From contig CM053802.1 in NCBI GenBank assembly GCA_028671895.1, positions 11,973,631 through 12,037,630 of the forward strand: a stretch of DNA of 64,000 nucleotides, given 5' to 3'. Origin of the DNA: Oenanthe sinensis (lineage: Eukaryota > Streptophyta > Magnoliopsida > Apiales > Apiaceae). The position numbers and the translations under genes were made by a program. Below, piece after piece: positions 48,190-61,378 of this stretch; position 1 is the first letter of the stretch; the number at the start of each line of letters is the position of its first letter. The notes under the pieces were generated by a model. It searched no databases. It was not told the origin of the DNA and saw only the letters and a list, made by a program, of their open reading frames with translations.

Positions 48190-49149
48190 GAGTAAAGTGC
48201 ATTAATGTACGCGTAGTTTGTATATCAGACCAATTGAGATACCACACTTCAAAAATTACCACTGCATTTTCTAACTTTTTACACTTTGCTGATTTTCGTC
48301 TAATTGGGCTAACGCCGTGACTTTTTGCAAGAGTATTTAGGTCAGTTAAATAAAACCATCATCTTCTTCATTCTTGATCAATCTCTTCAATTTCCTTTGT
48401 ATACCTTGGTGGACTTGAACATGATCTGTGCCGGATAATTAAGAAAAGTTAAAGATCCTTTGGTTAAACCATGAGACCCCGTCAAAACAGCCGAGAGTTT
48501 AACATATGTTTTCCACGGGTTCACCATTTACTTGGTGGTGAAGCCCTGCAAATATAACAGCACCAAGTATACAAAGCCTTGTATAAAGGTAAAATACCAC
48601 CCATAGCTGAAATCCAATATCCAATTATTAACAACAATCCAGATCAAAATGAACAAAATACGTAAAATAGTAAATAAATACAATCAACACACCTGAACTG
48701 GAGTCTATTGTATACATATTCCTACCAAAAAAATAAGAACATTACTCTCTACAATATCATCAAATACCACAAAATTTTACAAGGCAGATACATTGTTTAA
48801 ATACACTGTAGAGACACAATGCCCTGAAAGAACCCATAATATATACACACACAAAATGTGAATTGAGCACATAAAATTGCAAAAAGATGGGTTCTTTAAA
48901 CAAATACAAATACAGATATACAGAGTATAGAGAAAAATTAAAAAAGGATTGATCAAGAATGAAGAAGATGATAGGTTTGTTTAACTGACCTAAATACCCT
49001 GCAAAAAATCACGGCGTTAGCCCAATTAGACAGAAATTAATAAAGTATAAAAAATTAGGAAGTGCAGTATAATGTGTGGTAATTTTTGAAGTGTGGTATC
49101 CAAAATGATTTAACACACAAATTACGCATACACGAAATGCACTTTACTC
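48190..49149. mobile_element. Long-TIR Mutator-like (MULE) non-autonomous element
   Basis: Both ends begin GAGTAAAGTGCATT and the inverted repeat extends about 200 bp, including GATACCACACTTCAAAAATT and the CACGGCGTTAGCCCAATTAG region with GACCTAAATAC. Flanking 9-mers TATAGTATA (48181-48189) and TAGAGTATA (49150-49158) differ at one base, which fits the 9-bp duplication of Mutator elements. The interior of about 550 bp (48390-48940) has no transposase and no frame that I recognise; it may be captured DNA. Confidence 0.8.
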
Positions 49150-49158
49150 TAGAGTATA

Positions 49159-49794
49159 TAACCGTCTCGTTTGTAACTACGTTAATCATCTAGTTTAATT
49201 ATCTGCAATATATCGTCTTATTTTGTTTAACCTATTAGTCTTTGTTCCATCTATAATCTATAATTTATTATAAAGATCTTAATGGACTATGCAAAATAAT
49301 GATAAAAGAAATTATAGTCAAAATTAGTGTTCTTGTTTACAATAGTTGAAATGAATTTACCACCACTTTACACATTGTTAAGAGAAGATCGGTTTAAAAT
49401 TTCAAATATTGTGTACGATCATATTTGAGCACATCCTTCTGAAAAAAAGTATTAATAAATAATTATAATAAAAAAGTTACCAACATGAATTATAATTCAT
49501 TTTTTCATAATTTATTTGCCATTTTAATTTTTTATACATATTTATAAAATAATATTATAAAAAAAACTCGGAGAAAAAGGAAGGAAAACATTTTGACCAG
49601 TTTGGTCCAGGAAGCACACGGCTGGAAACCAAAAGTAGACAAATGACAAACATGTGTGTGTGTCTGCTGTATCTACATACAAGTCTAGTCAAATATATAG
49701 TCCACATCCCATATCAAAATTATCTACTACTGCTAGTCTGTTACTAGTTACTCCGTATATTATACTTGTAAAACAAAAAACAAAGGTATAAAAA
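49159..49794. other. Promoter region of the LRR gene
   Basis: AT-rich upstream sequence; the last 200 bp before the ATG are less AT-rich and contain CTCCGTATATTATACTTG near 49750. No other feature is seen. Confidence 0.4.
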
Positions 49795-52700
49795 ATGGTG
49801 GTCGGTGACCGTACCGCCGGCGTGGTTGTATTGGTGGTTTTAACGGCGATCGTGACGGTGGTTAAAGGAAATTCAGAAGGAGATGCACTTTACGCGTTGA
49901 GACACAGCTTGAGTGATCCAAATAACGTGCTTGATAGCTGGGACTCTACTCTTGTTAATCCTTGTACTTGGTTTCATATCACTTGTAATCAAGACAGTCA
50001 TGTCACCAGAGTGTATGTAACTACCACCCCCATTTATATCTTTTGTATGTATGTATATGTCTGATGTTTATGTGTTTTGATCTGGGGTTTTGGATTTTTT
50101 TGCATATATGTGTATATCCTTGTGTATTTATGTCTGATTTTTCTGTGTTTGATATGGGGTTTTTTATATGTTTCTGTCATGTTTATATTTTTTATTTTGT
50201 TTTGGATTTGTGTAGGTGTCATGTTTATATGTTTCGATTTTGTGATAAAACTGTGTATGTGAGGGTTTTGAGTTTGTGTATGTTATTTATTTAAAATTCT
50301 TATGTTTGATTATATGTGGATTCATGTTTAGTGTGTTTGGATTGAATTTTGTCTCTACTACTTGATTTGTTTTGAACGGCTTATTGTTTTTTACGAGTTT
50401 GAGGTTTTTTTTTCTATTTGTGTGAAGGGCTATTTTGAGGTTGTTAGGCTTTATTTATTTGTGTAAATGAAGGTTTCTGAATTTATTATGTTTTTAATCT
50501 TTTTGTTATAAAATTTTAGTGTATTTGGATTGAGTTTTATGAATTGATTTGTATTTTGATTGACTTGCTGTTCTTTACTAGTTTGAGGTGAAGGGCTTTT
50601 TTGAGATCATTATTATATTTGTATAAATGAAGGTTTTTGAATCTATTACGTGTAATTATTTGTTGGTATAAATGTTTACTGTTTTTGGATTGAATATTTA
50701 CTATTAGATATGTATTTCATTAGGTTATTGTTCTTTTCTTCATGTTTTTTTTATTTATGTGAAGTTCTTTATTCAGATTGTGGGGAAATTAGCTTAGGGT
50801 TATGCATTGATGTGAACACTAGTCGTAAATTGTAATAAAAAAGGTGTTTTTGAAATTTTAAATGATAAGGCTGGGCGGGTCATGTTTTTCCTTGTCGTAT
50901 TTGCCAACGATCGTCTATACTCTGATTGATCGGGGGGAAAAGAACTGCTTAATTTACTGCTTTATGTGGCTTTATGTGTGCTGCTTTGGGCAACAGTGAA
51001 CTGTATTTATGGACAAATTTTATAGATTGTCTGCCTATATATTTTGCCAATATAATTGGACGACTGAATCAGCGTATTGATTTTGTTTTGGTCCCGTAAA
51101 ATAAATGTGCGCCATTTGGAATAATATTTGTATGCTTCCGAAAAATAACTTGCCCTTATGGCGGCGCAAGTAAAATGGCCATCTCAAGCTATTGACATTG
51201 TCACATTATTTTTATGTTGTTACTCTGTTGCAGACTTGCTCATAGTTGTAAAAGGTATTGACTGTATGCTTCTATATTAAGAATCTGCTATATCTGCTCT
51301 CGCCATCCCCATTAGTATCTAGTTTTTACACTTCCTTATTATGTCCCAAGATAGCAAAACCAGTGCCATAATTCATAAAAGCATCTTACAAGCGTTATTA
51401 ATATGCTGATTGATTGAATTTGAAAAGCCACCAGTTAGCTTTGCAATGTTGGGATTGTAGTTTTTGATCTGATTAATTTTGTATACTCAATAATCTATCC
51501 CTGTGTTTCTGTTCCACTCAGTCAGGTACAAGGTTTCCTTGTTACAAGCATGAAATTTCTAGTCATCAATATCTTTTAGGATTATGCTACCTCTGACAAA
51601 ACCAATGCTGTATACTTTTTAAGTCTCAAATGTTATTATCCAGTTTAGTTCAGTCCTGAGTTGGTTGGATCATGGCTCAAATTTCTCATGTACTAACTAT
51701 CTTTTTAATAAAATTTGTTCCTGCAGAGACCTTGGTAACACAAATTTGTCTGGTGTTTTGGTACCTGATCTCGGAAAACTCGAACATCTCCAGTATCTGT
51801 GAGTACTTTTGTTTGTCATAAAAATTAATACAGATATAACAACTAACTAAAAAGTGTAATTTAAACTGTTATGATTTAGCGAGCTTTACAAAAATAACAT
51901 TCATGGGACTATCCCTGATGAGCTTGGCAACTTGAAGAATCTATTAAGCTTGGACTTGTACAACAACAATCTGACAGGGATCATTCCTCCTACTCTGGGC
52001 AAGTTGCAGTCTCTTATTTTCTTGTAAGTTGGCCTTATCGTTAAAGCATGTGCATCTATATCTATATATATGCTTGTTAAAATTTATTTACTTAAATGAT
52101 CATTTAAGAAGAAGACTGCTAGCGTTGAAAAGTGGGATGCTAGATGAAGTCACTAGTCCCCTTTTCTTTGTATCTATCTCACACTTGCACTCCATGTCCC
52201 TATCTATGAAGTGAAATTCAACATTCTCTTTGGCAGGCGTCTGAACAATAATCATTTGGTTGGGAAAATTCCTAGGGAACTTGTTAATGTTTCCACCCTG
52301 AAAGTTGTGTAAGTGATCAAGATTTTGTTCAAATTGTATATATAATGTGAATGAACTGTTATAATAGTTGTTGGCATGTGTTCCAGTGATGTCTCAAGCA
52401 ATGACTTGTGTGGAACAATTCCTACTAAGGGTCCATTTGAGCACATTCCATTAAGCAAGTAAGACTTGTTTGATAATCATATTTGCTTAATTTTCTGGTG
52501 CTTTATATTTCCTAATTTTGATAAGGCCTCTTCTGATCCAAATTTAGTATTATTTTAAATATGGAAAACAACAACATACCTTCATAAATACGGGAGAACT
52601 AGACCTCCATATGGATGCTTGTAATCTGTGCAGTCTGCTTGGAGCTGCACCATGCTTAATTTGCATCAGGAACTGCAGACTTTCCTAGTGTGCCCCATAT

Positions 52701-53102
52701 ACAGACTTTTTGTGCATGGGAATAGTTACCTCAGTTGGGGGGAATTGACCGACCGAGCTTGTAATTATATGTATATACATTATATTTAATGTATTTAAAT
52801 AAATCTGAACCACTTGGTTCACATTTTGATCACAGTTAATAAATTAGTAAAATCATTGATCATTGATTTAGTGACCCTGCTAACTAATCTTTCTTGCTAC
52901 GGCTTTCTGTATCCATTCATATTGGAATCAGCTGTGATTAACTTGTACCTTTTATCTCTACCACTCTTACACGCTTGTCCCTCGGGATATGGTGGCCTTA
53001 CTAATTATCTTTAATAATGAGTTGTGCAGCTTTGCGAATAATCCTCGACTCGAAGGACCAGAGTTGCAGGGGCTTGCGAGGTACGATACAAGCTGCATAT
53101 GA
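49795..53102 (+). CDS. Secreted SERK-like leucine-rich-repeat protein (At5g21090/LRR1 type)
   Basis: Six exons (49795-50012, 51727-51798, 51880-52023, 52237-52308, 52387-52458, 53030-53102) join at phase 2 into 216 residues. Several LRR exons are exactly 72 nt, one 24-residue repeat each, as in SERK genes; exon 3 is a double unit of 144 nt. The N-terminus has a hydrophobic signal sequence ending near KGNSEGDALYALR. An LRRNT cap with NPCTWFHITCN follows, then five LRRs (LELYKNNIHGTIPDELGNL is one), then VDVSSNDLCGTIPTKGPFEH and NNPRLEGPELQGL. There is no membrane segment or kinase domain. It matches Arabidopsis At5g21090-type proteins, which are apoplastic LRR proteins linked to defence and partner binding. 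The length (about 218) is normal. Function beyond ligand or receptor binding is inference. Confidence 0.95.
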
Positions 53103-54298
53103 TCAAAAGATCAGAGGTGCACGAAAATGCAAATGATCTTATGTGTTAGTTTAATACTTGTGGCTTATAAAAAAAGTAGGTGTCTTGTCTTGTCTTGCGA
53201 GATGGTTGGATATGTAAAACCCTATATGAGGCTTTGTGGTGTAACCTTGTCATGAAAGTTAATGTAAAATATGACTGTCAACAAACCTGGAATCATGCGA
53301 AACCGGATTCATGTTGTGTGTTAATGTAATGGTGCGTTACATGTATGTATAAAAGAATTAGCATTATGGCCTGCATGTGTGAATAGAAATCCTTTGAAGA
53401 GACCTACCATTAGAGAAGTAGTTGACTGCCTCAACTCAAGTATGTAGGATCCAATTCACTGACGAGACAATGACAGCAACAGCAACAGCATCCGTGCATA
53501 TACTTAAATCTAAATTGTTGTTATCACTTAGCACGGCTTATAATTAAAGTAAATACACCCGGTAAAATTCATTTTGTTTGCAATAAAAGCAGGAACCGGC
53601 CAACTGCATTGGAACCGGCGAAGTGCATTCATTCTTCCGAGCCCCTGGTCCATTTCTCTATTATATTACATAAATTTTTTAATGTAAAATTCTATAGAGT
53701 TATAAATTAATTTGTGTTATTCTTCCTAAATATTATAATTTTTTTTAATAAAACATTGAAATTTCTTAAAAAATTTCTGTCAGGATAATTTAACGAAAAT
53801 TTTTCTTATCGGTGCTGAGCAAGTCAAGTGATTTAATATTAAATATTATAATTTTTTTTCTTATTTTGATAAAACAAGAAATTTGTTATACATTTTAGGT
53901 AAATTTCATGAGATATAGTATAAAATGATTTCATATTATAAAAGATTGTACACATAAATAGAGAATTAAGAATTTAAGATACATCTCAAATGATTTTCAT
54001 GAGATATTGAATAAAATAATTGTCTTTGATATACATAATCTCACTTAAAATCCTTTTAAATATTATTTTAATATACATAATTTAAATATGAAGTTAATTT
54101 ATTCAATATCTCAAAAAAATTACCTAAAATACATTTCAAGATTCTCATAATCATCAAAATAATATTTTAAAAAGAGTTCACATATCAAATGTCCATTAAA
54201 ATATAATCATTTCATATAATATCTTTAATTATTATTTTAATAGAGTCTTTCTAGTGTGTACCCATGGTCACGCATTATTCCCTCACTTTTATAACACT
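53103..54298. other. Downstream flank of the LRR gene
   Basis: 3' UTR of the LRR gene followed by AT-rich sequence without recognised content. A short AC/AG-rich stretch (GACAGCAACAGCAACAGC) lies near 53471. Confidence 0.45.
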
Positions 54299-54306
54299 AT
54301 TATAAG

Positions 54307-55172
54307 TAGGATTGAGCAAAAAATAACCAAACCGACCGGACCGACCAGACCGAACCGACCAAATCGTTTTTTACGGTTTTTTAAGCGATCTGGTTTGATT
54401 TAGGTTTAATTTAAATATAAATCGTTATTTTTCGGTCCGGTCTGATTTTCATTTCTAAACCGACCATTAAGACCGAACCGGACCGCTACAAATATATATA
54501 TTATATATATATATAATATAATATAAATTCGTTTTGCATTTACCTATATTTGTCTTAAATATATATATATATATATATATATAGGGTAAGATTCAAGGGA
54601 GATCCTCCTTATCGAGAGAACCTTATATATCCACCGTTGATTTACTCACAATCTAACAGAATCTTTATTTAAAAATTAAGAGAATCTTACTTTAAAAGAA
54701 TCTACGGTCACGATTGAGGTCTCTGGTTCTCTCGCTAAGGAGGATCTTCTTTGAACCTTACCCATATATATATATAATTTTGTTTTGCATAATATTTCTT
54801 CTAGAATTAAGATTGCTGATCTGTTCTTGGAATGCATTTTTTTTGTTTTGCATAATACTAATATGGCCATTTGGGCACATATTAATATTTTCGTAATGTA
54901 GTAAACCAGTAATATATGTACTAAAATTGACATACTTTTTGATAGTATTGGGTCACTGAATATGATTCAAGAAGAATTTTTTTAAGTCTAAAATTATTAT
55001 ATTAAATAGTTTAGTTTAAAATCGTAACCGACCAAATCATACGGTTTAATTGCGGTCTGGTTCGGTCTGATCCAATATCAAACGATCGTTTAAAATATGA
55101 AAAAACCGCTATAAGTGGTTTGGTCCAGTTTGACCGTTAAAAATCAACCGAACCGACCGTTACTCAGCCCTA
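54307..55172. mobile_element. Non-autonomous hAT-type element with 8-bp target duplication
   Basis: The ends TAGGATTGAG and, reverse complemented, TAGGGCTGAG are inverted repeats. Flanking 8-mers ATTATAAG (54299-54306 and 55173-55180) are identical, as hAT insertion predicts. Repeated CCGACC/CCGAACCG words make up both subterminal regions (54335-54490 and 55020-55165), a pattern typical of transposase-binding ends. No transposase frame is present. Confidence 0.8.
54584..54763. mobile_element. MITE nested in the hAT element
   Basis: The ends GGGTAAGATTCAAGGGAGAT and, reverse complemented, GGGTAAGGTTCAAAGAAGAT are inverted repeats that continue through CCTCCTTA(T/G)CGAGAGAACC. It is set in a TATATA run, so its target duplication cannot be read. 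It lies wholly inside the hAT element, so it inserted later. Confidence 0.78.
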
Positions 55173-55466
55173 ATTATAAGGTGTCTTATAAGAAAAACGG
55201 ATCTCTTATATAAAATTATTTTATTGAACATATCAGAAAAATATTTGTGTTGAGATTCTCTTTAAATAATTACTCATCCTTTAAATATTGAATTCAATAT
55301 CCTAAATTTTCACTCCGGTCACCGTTCCTTTTTCAGATTTTACCCTGGTATTCTTTACCTTTTCACTGTCTTCCAAACTCCATTCTTTTCATCTTCTTTC
55401 GATATCTAGTTTCGGTAATATATTATAAGATTAATTTCATTTTAATATGTTGTTTTTGTTGCAGCA

Positions 55467-56853
55467 ATGGCTCTTTCCTTGCAACGCTACACTCGGTATG
55501 AGACTGAGCGTTTCACTCAATTCTTGAAACAAAGGTAACATTTTTATTTATTTCTCTATTTTTTGATAAGTGGGTGGGTGATAATCATCTAATTAGCTGA
55601 TTTAATTTGGTGGGTAATTTTATTATATTATTCTTTTCCAGAGTTAAGAAAGAAAAAGAGAGATCGATGTTAATTGCAATGGACAAGATTGATCAATATT
55701 TGCCTGAAAATCTGATTATTGAGATTTTGTCATGGCGATCAGTAAAAGATTTATTACAGTTTAAGAGTGTGTGCAAATCATGGTGTGCAATTATTTCGAG
55801 CCCTGATTTCGTATCCAAACATCTGAATAATTACTATAACAACAATGATGATTGGCGGGGTTGTCTCCTTGTTCAATTTTATGTTTCACATGCTGAAATT
55901 AAGGTGTATGAGTTGTTGGTAGATGGAACTCCACAAATTTTAGCTGATCAAGTATTGTATGGTATGCCGAGGAGTAGCACTTATGTTTCCGGTCCTTGTG
56001 ATGGATTGTATTATGTGTATCATTATGATTCCGGTCTTCGGGCTTTGTGGAATCCAGCTATTAATGAGTGCAAAACCTTGCCTGATATAATTTGTAAGCC
56101 TTATCGTCTTGCTGAGTTCACTTCTGCTCCGGATGAAGTTTATGGTTTCGGGTTTGATCAGGTTACCCGGGATTATAAGGTTGTTGTTATGAAAGGTTAC
56201 TGGAATGTTAAGGATAATAGTGATCTCTGGAATGTTAATGTAATAGTGATCTCAAGCATCCCGTGTCGGTCCTTGTGTACTCGTTAAGGACTGATTCGTG
56301 GAAGTATTGCGGAGATCTGGCTAAAGATTATTACTTGGAAAGTAATAAATGTTACATATATGTGAATGGATGTTGTTACTGGTTGGGATCACTCGATTTA
56401 TCCTCTGAAGTGACCGTGATCATTTCTTTTGATATGGCTAATGATTCGTTCGAAGAGATTGATGTTCCAAACTATGCACAGCCAAGTTCTATGTGTCTTG
56501 TTGTTTATGATGATTCTCTTGCATTTTTGTCTCTGCATGAGACTGAGAAGAATTTTGATATTTGGACATGGAGTTACGGGTGTTGGACCAAGAAATTTGC
56601 TGTGGGACCGCTTCCTGATGTTTGGATTCCTGTTGGTCACTGAAAGGGTAACAGGCTCATACTGCAACTTCGACATGGTCAGCTAGTCTTATTTGATCCG
56701 ACACAAAAGAAACACAGGATATTGGGTTTCAGGAAAGGATGCATTTTCAAGGAGTGTTTGCATACATGGAAAGTCTGGTTTCGATCGAAGATAAGAACAA
56801 GGCAGGGCAAAAGCCCGAGGATAATTGAATCATTAAACAATCAAGCCAAGTGA
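55467..56853 (+). pseudogene. F-box protein (FBA/kelch-associated type), frameshifted and with a stop
   Basis: A first exon at 55467-55534 reads MALSLQRYTRYETERFTQFL and joins (GTAACA donor, TTCCAG acceptor) to an exon at 55642 reading RVKKEKERSMLIAMDKIDQY. An F-box follows (LPENLIIEILSWRSVKDLLQ, FKSVCKSWCAIISSPDF), then an F-box-associated region with GLYYVYHYDSG, LWNPAINECKTLP and YGFGFDQVTRDYKVVV. The frame breaks near 56240, where one base appears missing within a repeated AATAGTGATCTC. It resumes at DLKHPVSVLVYSLRTDSWK and is stopped again by TGA at 56641 where relatives have tryptophan (W-K-G-N-R). Intact F-box proteins recruit substrates to SCF ubiquitin ligases. Without the tail it could at most make a truncated protein of about 220 residues. 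Two independent lesions favour a pseudogene over a base error. Confidence 0.85.
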
Positions 56854-58690
56854 TTCATCATTTTCTCCAACGGCTTCCTAAGTGATATGTGTTTCTAGTG
56901 GAATAACCTGCCTATATGTGCTTAGTTCTTTGGTATGAATTCTTTGTACTTTAATTTTCTTCGTTTGATAATAATTCCAAAGAGTGCTATGTTGTTTAAC
57001 ATTGGCATACGGAGGATTATCTTTTATAATTAGAGGTGTCTATTATGCGTTTATCTGCATTTTGTTTAATTTGTACTCTTTTTGATGAAATAAGAGCTTT
57101 ATTTGTTGTATTTATTTGCACCCTTAACTCTACAACAGCTTACTCCATAAGTCCTCTCCTAGGACTAAGTTGTTCAAATGCCAGAAATGTGTAACGACCA
57201 CCACCAAGCAGTTACTGCTATTAGTTCACCTTATCCATGTTCTTACATTGTCTATGGGACTAATAACAAGTGACTTTGAACTTGCTCACTCTAACTGTCA
57301 TCTTCAGTGGTGGTGGGTGAATTTAAAGATATCATTCGGTAGTCTTGCTCCCTTTTTCACATTCAATTTAAGAATAAGGATCAAGTTAGTATGATCTTCG
57401 TAGCTGGTTCTCGATTAAGCTTGAGCAAAAGTATACAATATCTAATTTATTTATGATTCATATTATTTTATGCCCGAAATCCTAATAGTTCTAGTTTTTG
57501 CAATTTCGCTTATACGGAGTAGCAATTAAGTCAGCCAACGACTAGAGTCTAAATATACAACAAGATCAGAAACTATATATTATGAAATATATTAAAGATA
57601 GCACTGACAAGTGATCATTGGCAAAAGTTAAATATATTATGAAATATTATATCTAAGAATCGAGTTAAGTTCAATTGGTATGTTGAGAAACATGTAGCAT
57701 TACATGATTTGGCACATCTTATTTGTGTTCAATTAGTCTGCATATAGTAATAGAAAAGCCTAATTGTTCAATTGGTACGTCTCAAGAACTTGCAAAAATT
57801 GCCAAGACCAAGGCAACAGTACATGGTATCACAATTATCATTAATTTATCCTGTCAAGGTTGTGGCGGGACATACATGTGAGTAAGAACTTGAATCATTT
57901 ACCTCCAGCAGTAAGCCTGGTAATACTGTCTTGTAACGAATCATATGACTTTTTTGTGAAGAACTTGTTATATGTTATTATATTATATTTTCGTGGTTGA
58001 TAGTTGATAGAAGGCAAGTTGAATATCATATGAAAAATAAAAAATCAAATTAGACCGTCCAGTATGTCTCACTCAGAAACTGAAGTATGGTCCAGGAAGG
58101 ATGAGATGTAAGCAGACATTATCTCTACTTCTAAGAAAAAAATCTTAGAAAGCATCGGAAGATGTTTATAATTATGTAAAACTTAGAATTTTTTGTCGAT
58201 TTCTGTGGCTGCAAAAATATCATCAAAAGGCAAAATCAGAAGACAGTGTGAATATTAGGATACAAATCTGTTTGGACATCATGGTATGCAGTAAATTAAC
58301 ATGGAACAAGGCAAGACAGTACATTGAAAAGGTATGGCACTCCTAAGTAATTATTAGGCCATGAAAAATAATGATCGTGGTAAATTGATAATTATAACCA
58401 GATATGAATCATAAAAGATGCACGAACGTCATCTGGCTTTCAGACTTACATTATTGCTCTGTATTTAAGGTTTGACAAGGCAGTTAACCAGAATAGTTAA
58501 TATATTAGTAAGTCAAGACTCTGTCTACACAACTATAATATAAGGCAGCACCTTGCATAAATGCAGTAGTTGTGTTGTTGAATTCAAATGCGAAGCTATG
58601 AGTATCTTGTTGCTCGCTTATGAGTAAATGCAAATCATGCATTATAACTTGCTGTCAAAGATTATTAAAAGAACAAAAATCTCAAACGAG
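56854..58690. other. Intergenic region
   Basis: 3' flank of the F-box pseudogene, then AT-rich sequence. A few weak open frames (for example 57170-57394) have no recognisable product. Nothing else was found. Confidence 0.45.
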
Positions 58691-59720
58691 AAGAAATCAT
58701 ATTTCGACATGACCTGAAAGTTGAGAATGGATATGCAGATCCATTGTTCTTGGCAAATTCTGATAATGCTAATGTACCATTGGGAAATATCATTTTCAAT
58801 GGTGAGAATTTTCTGAACTGGAGTAGAAGCATTAAACTTGCTCTGGAATCAAAACAAATTGGGATTTCTTGATGGAAAGGTCAAGAAACCAGCAGAATCT
58901 GAAAAAAGTTGTCTGCTTTGGAAACGGAATGACTACATGATAAGAGGATGGATTTGTCGATGTATGGATGAAAAGATTGCAAATAGTGTTACCTACATAG
59001 ATTCGCTTGAGAAGCTATGGGCAGAAATCTGGGAGAGGTATGCCGAAACCACTGCTCCTTTGCTGTATTCTCTGAAGAATTAAGTAAAAAATTTGGAACA
59101 GGAAAACCAACCTGTTGCAGAATATTATTTCAAGGTAAACGAATATGGAATGAGATTCAAGATGTTGAAGGGTTACCAGAATGTACATGCAAGGAAATGG
59201 AGAAGTGTAGCTGTGACTATGCTGAAGAAGTTTATGGAGATACAGGAAAGGAACAGAGTCATAGATTTTGTGATGGGGATGAACAGAAAGAATGAAAACA
59301 TAGCCGCAAATCTTTTAGTTATGGAACCATTGCCAAGTCTTAATAGAGCATTTCACTTGGTGAAACAAAGTGAAAAACAAAAGCAAATTATGGGAGGACA
59401 AGAAATGGCCACTGAAGCAACAAGCAAGTGCCTTTGCCGTGAACAGAATGGGTCAAGGAAGCTTTCAAGGTGGATTTCAGAAAAGGAAAACCAAGGAGAT
59501 GAAAAATTTAAAGAAATGTGAACACTGTAAAATGAATGGGCATGTGAAGGAAGATTTAAGTTGATGGGGGTATCCTGAATGGTTCGAGAATCCCAAGGGA
59601 AAAGGCTCCATGAAATTTGGAGGAAATGTAACAAAGGAAGAATCTGAGATTGAAGAGGAAGATCCTTTAGGAGGATATGCAACAGCGGAAAAGAAGGGAA
59701 GCCGGACAACAAGATGATTA
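58690..59720 (+). pseudogene. Ty1/Copia-type gag remnant
   Basis: In sequence order, with frame breaks, it reads DPLFLANSDNANVPLGNIIF, NGENFLNWSRSIKLALESKQ, then GFLDGKVKKPAES and IANSVTYIDSLEKLWAEIWE, then further gag-like text with ENIAANLLVMEPLPSLNRAF, and a zinc-knuckle-like CEHCKMNGHVKEDLS in which the last cysteine is lost. The order and motifs match the gag region of plant Copia elements. At least two frameshifts and stops are present and no protease, integrase or reverse transcriptase follows. A worn retroelement fragment. Confidence 0.78.
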
Positions 59721-60960
59721 ATGCAATTGCATAAGAGATGTTCAGTGCCCAGCAACAAGGAGGTACATCTGGTTCATCTAATAGCGGAGTTAGGATCGGA
59801 TGATTCTGTGTTTTTGATAATGTTCAATTTTGCATGAGAGCTTTGTCCCAGAATCTTGGGTTTCAAGTAACAAAATATTAGCTCTTCTTTGGTTTAAACC
59901 TGAGTTATGAACAATGGCAACAACTGTACATTACATGCACTCATGAATTGCTCATCCCTCGTACGATATATCTATTGAAAAATGCACAAAGGTCTACAAG
60001 ATTATCGCTCGTAAAACTTTTCAACCTGTTTGATTTTTATATATTTAATAATAATTTTAAATTTTTATATCAAATGAAAACTTAAAATTTTATTTGATAT
60101 AAATATTAAAAACTAACATTTATATTATTTAATATTTTTCACTTTTAAACATGCGTGAGACGATTTGGTAATATTTTGAATAATTTTGACAGACAGCTAT
60201 GAGCTATCGTATTTTTTTTCTAACTCATCCAAATTCCATAAAATTTATTTATTTTTATAATAAAATCAGAACCATACCTGACAGGCTGATATGATGCAGC
60301 ATCGATCTCAGGATATTATTTGATCGTTTCGTTCATATATATATAACCTAAAAGATCATATAGAGCGCTACGGCATCCAAAACCTAGCCCCAATACTCTT
60401 CCTTGTTTTCTCCCTGTTACCAAAAGGTTTAATAATCTAGATATATGTATATGCATGTGCATGTTTATGCAATAATCTCTAATCATATAGTACGTACGTG
60501 TTCGATATCTTAATTACTTTGTGTTTTCTGCAGATTATTATGGAGGACAGAAGGATGGACGTCCAAGTTCAACTTCATTTTAATATAAATTTATATTAGG
60601 TATATTTATTGATTTTTATTCGATTATTCAAGATTATGATTATACTTTTTAATCAAAAATTGTTATGGATCCGGCAAACCTTAATTAGGCGTTTGAATTT
60701 GTTCCTTGTTGGATTTATCATCATCATCATCTTCAGGATTTAATAGAAAAGTATAGTTTGGAACCAATAGTCATGTATTTAAGTTGATCGAGGATCACAC
60801 TTTCTTCTTCATTTTCCACATTCGCACCTGATTATGACTCGCCTTCATCTTTCATATTTGTATGACTGTACAGGCGTGTGTTCAAATATAATTTTTCTTC
60901 GGAATTATAAACTAAAGACTTATCACAGTCGTGTAATTTATTAACTGAAGTGATTTGTTG
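59721..60960. other. Intergenic region upstream of the LBD gene
   Basis: AT-rich. CT/AT-rich stretches near 60360-60600 may include distal 5' UTR exons of the LBD gene. No coding region is supported. Confidence 0.4.
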
Positions 60961-60967
60961 TTTTTTT

Positions 60968-61140
60968 ATATATGAGGGATATAAATGCATCTATGCATTT
61001 ATGCATCTATATATATACCAATTTGGATAGATGCATTTATGCATCTATATATATAGTCCTAATTTGTTGTTTTTATATATATGCATTTATGCATCTATAT
61101 ATATACCAATACAATCTATATATGAGGGATATAAATTACA
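60968..61140. repeat. Interspersed TGCATCTATATATATA repeats
   Basis: The word ATGCATTTATGCATCTATAT, with flanking ATATATAGT or ATATATACC, occurs three times (near 60989, 61030 and 61081), and the word ATATATGAGGGATATAAAT occurs at both sides (60969 and 61120). The spacing is irregular. It lies 240-410 bp upstream of the LBD start codon. Confidence 0.75.
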
Positions 61141-61378
61141 CGTTTCATGGCTATAAATCATCATTTTTCACAGTACTACAAATCAATCAACGGATGCTTC
61201 CTTGAATGCCTTTATGTGTGTGCGTGTGTGTATTAAGGAATCCATTATTATAATAATTGTTCATAAATCTCATTAGTCAACTCTTGCTCCCTCTAAAACA
61301 TTTCATTACCTGTCATTTCTTCAACCGATTAAGTGGAAACCAATTATTTAATGCAGGGCCAAGTTGAAGGAAGAAAAA

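Noticed and set aside
50034..50294. Several overlapping open frames in LRR intron 1
   Set aside because: T/G-rich repetitive intron; both strands open by composition.
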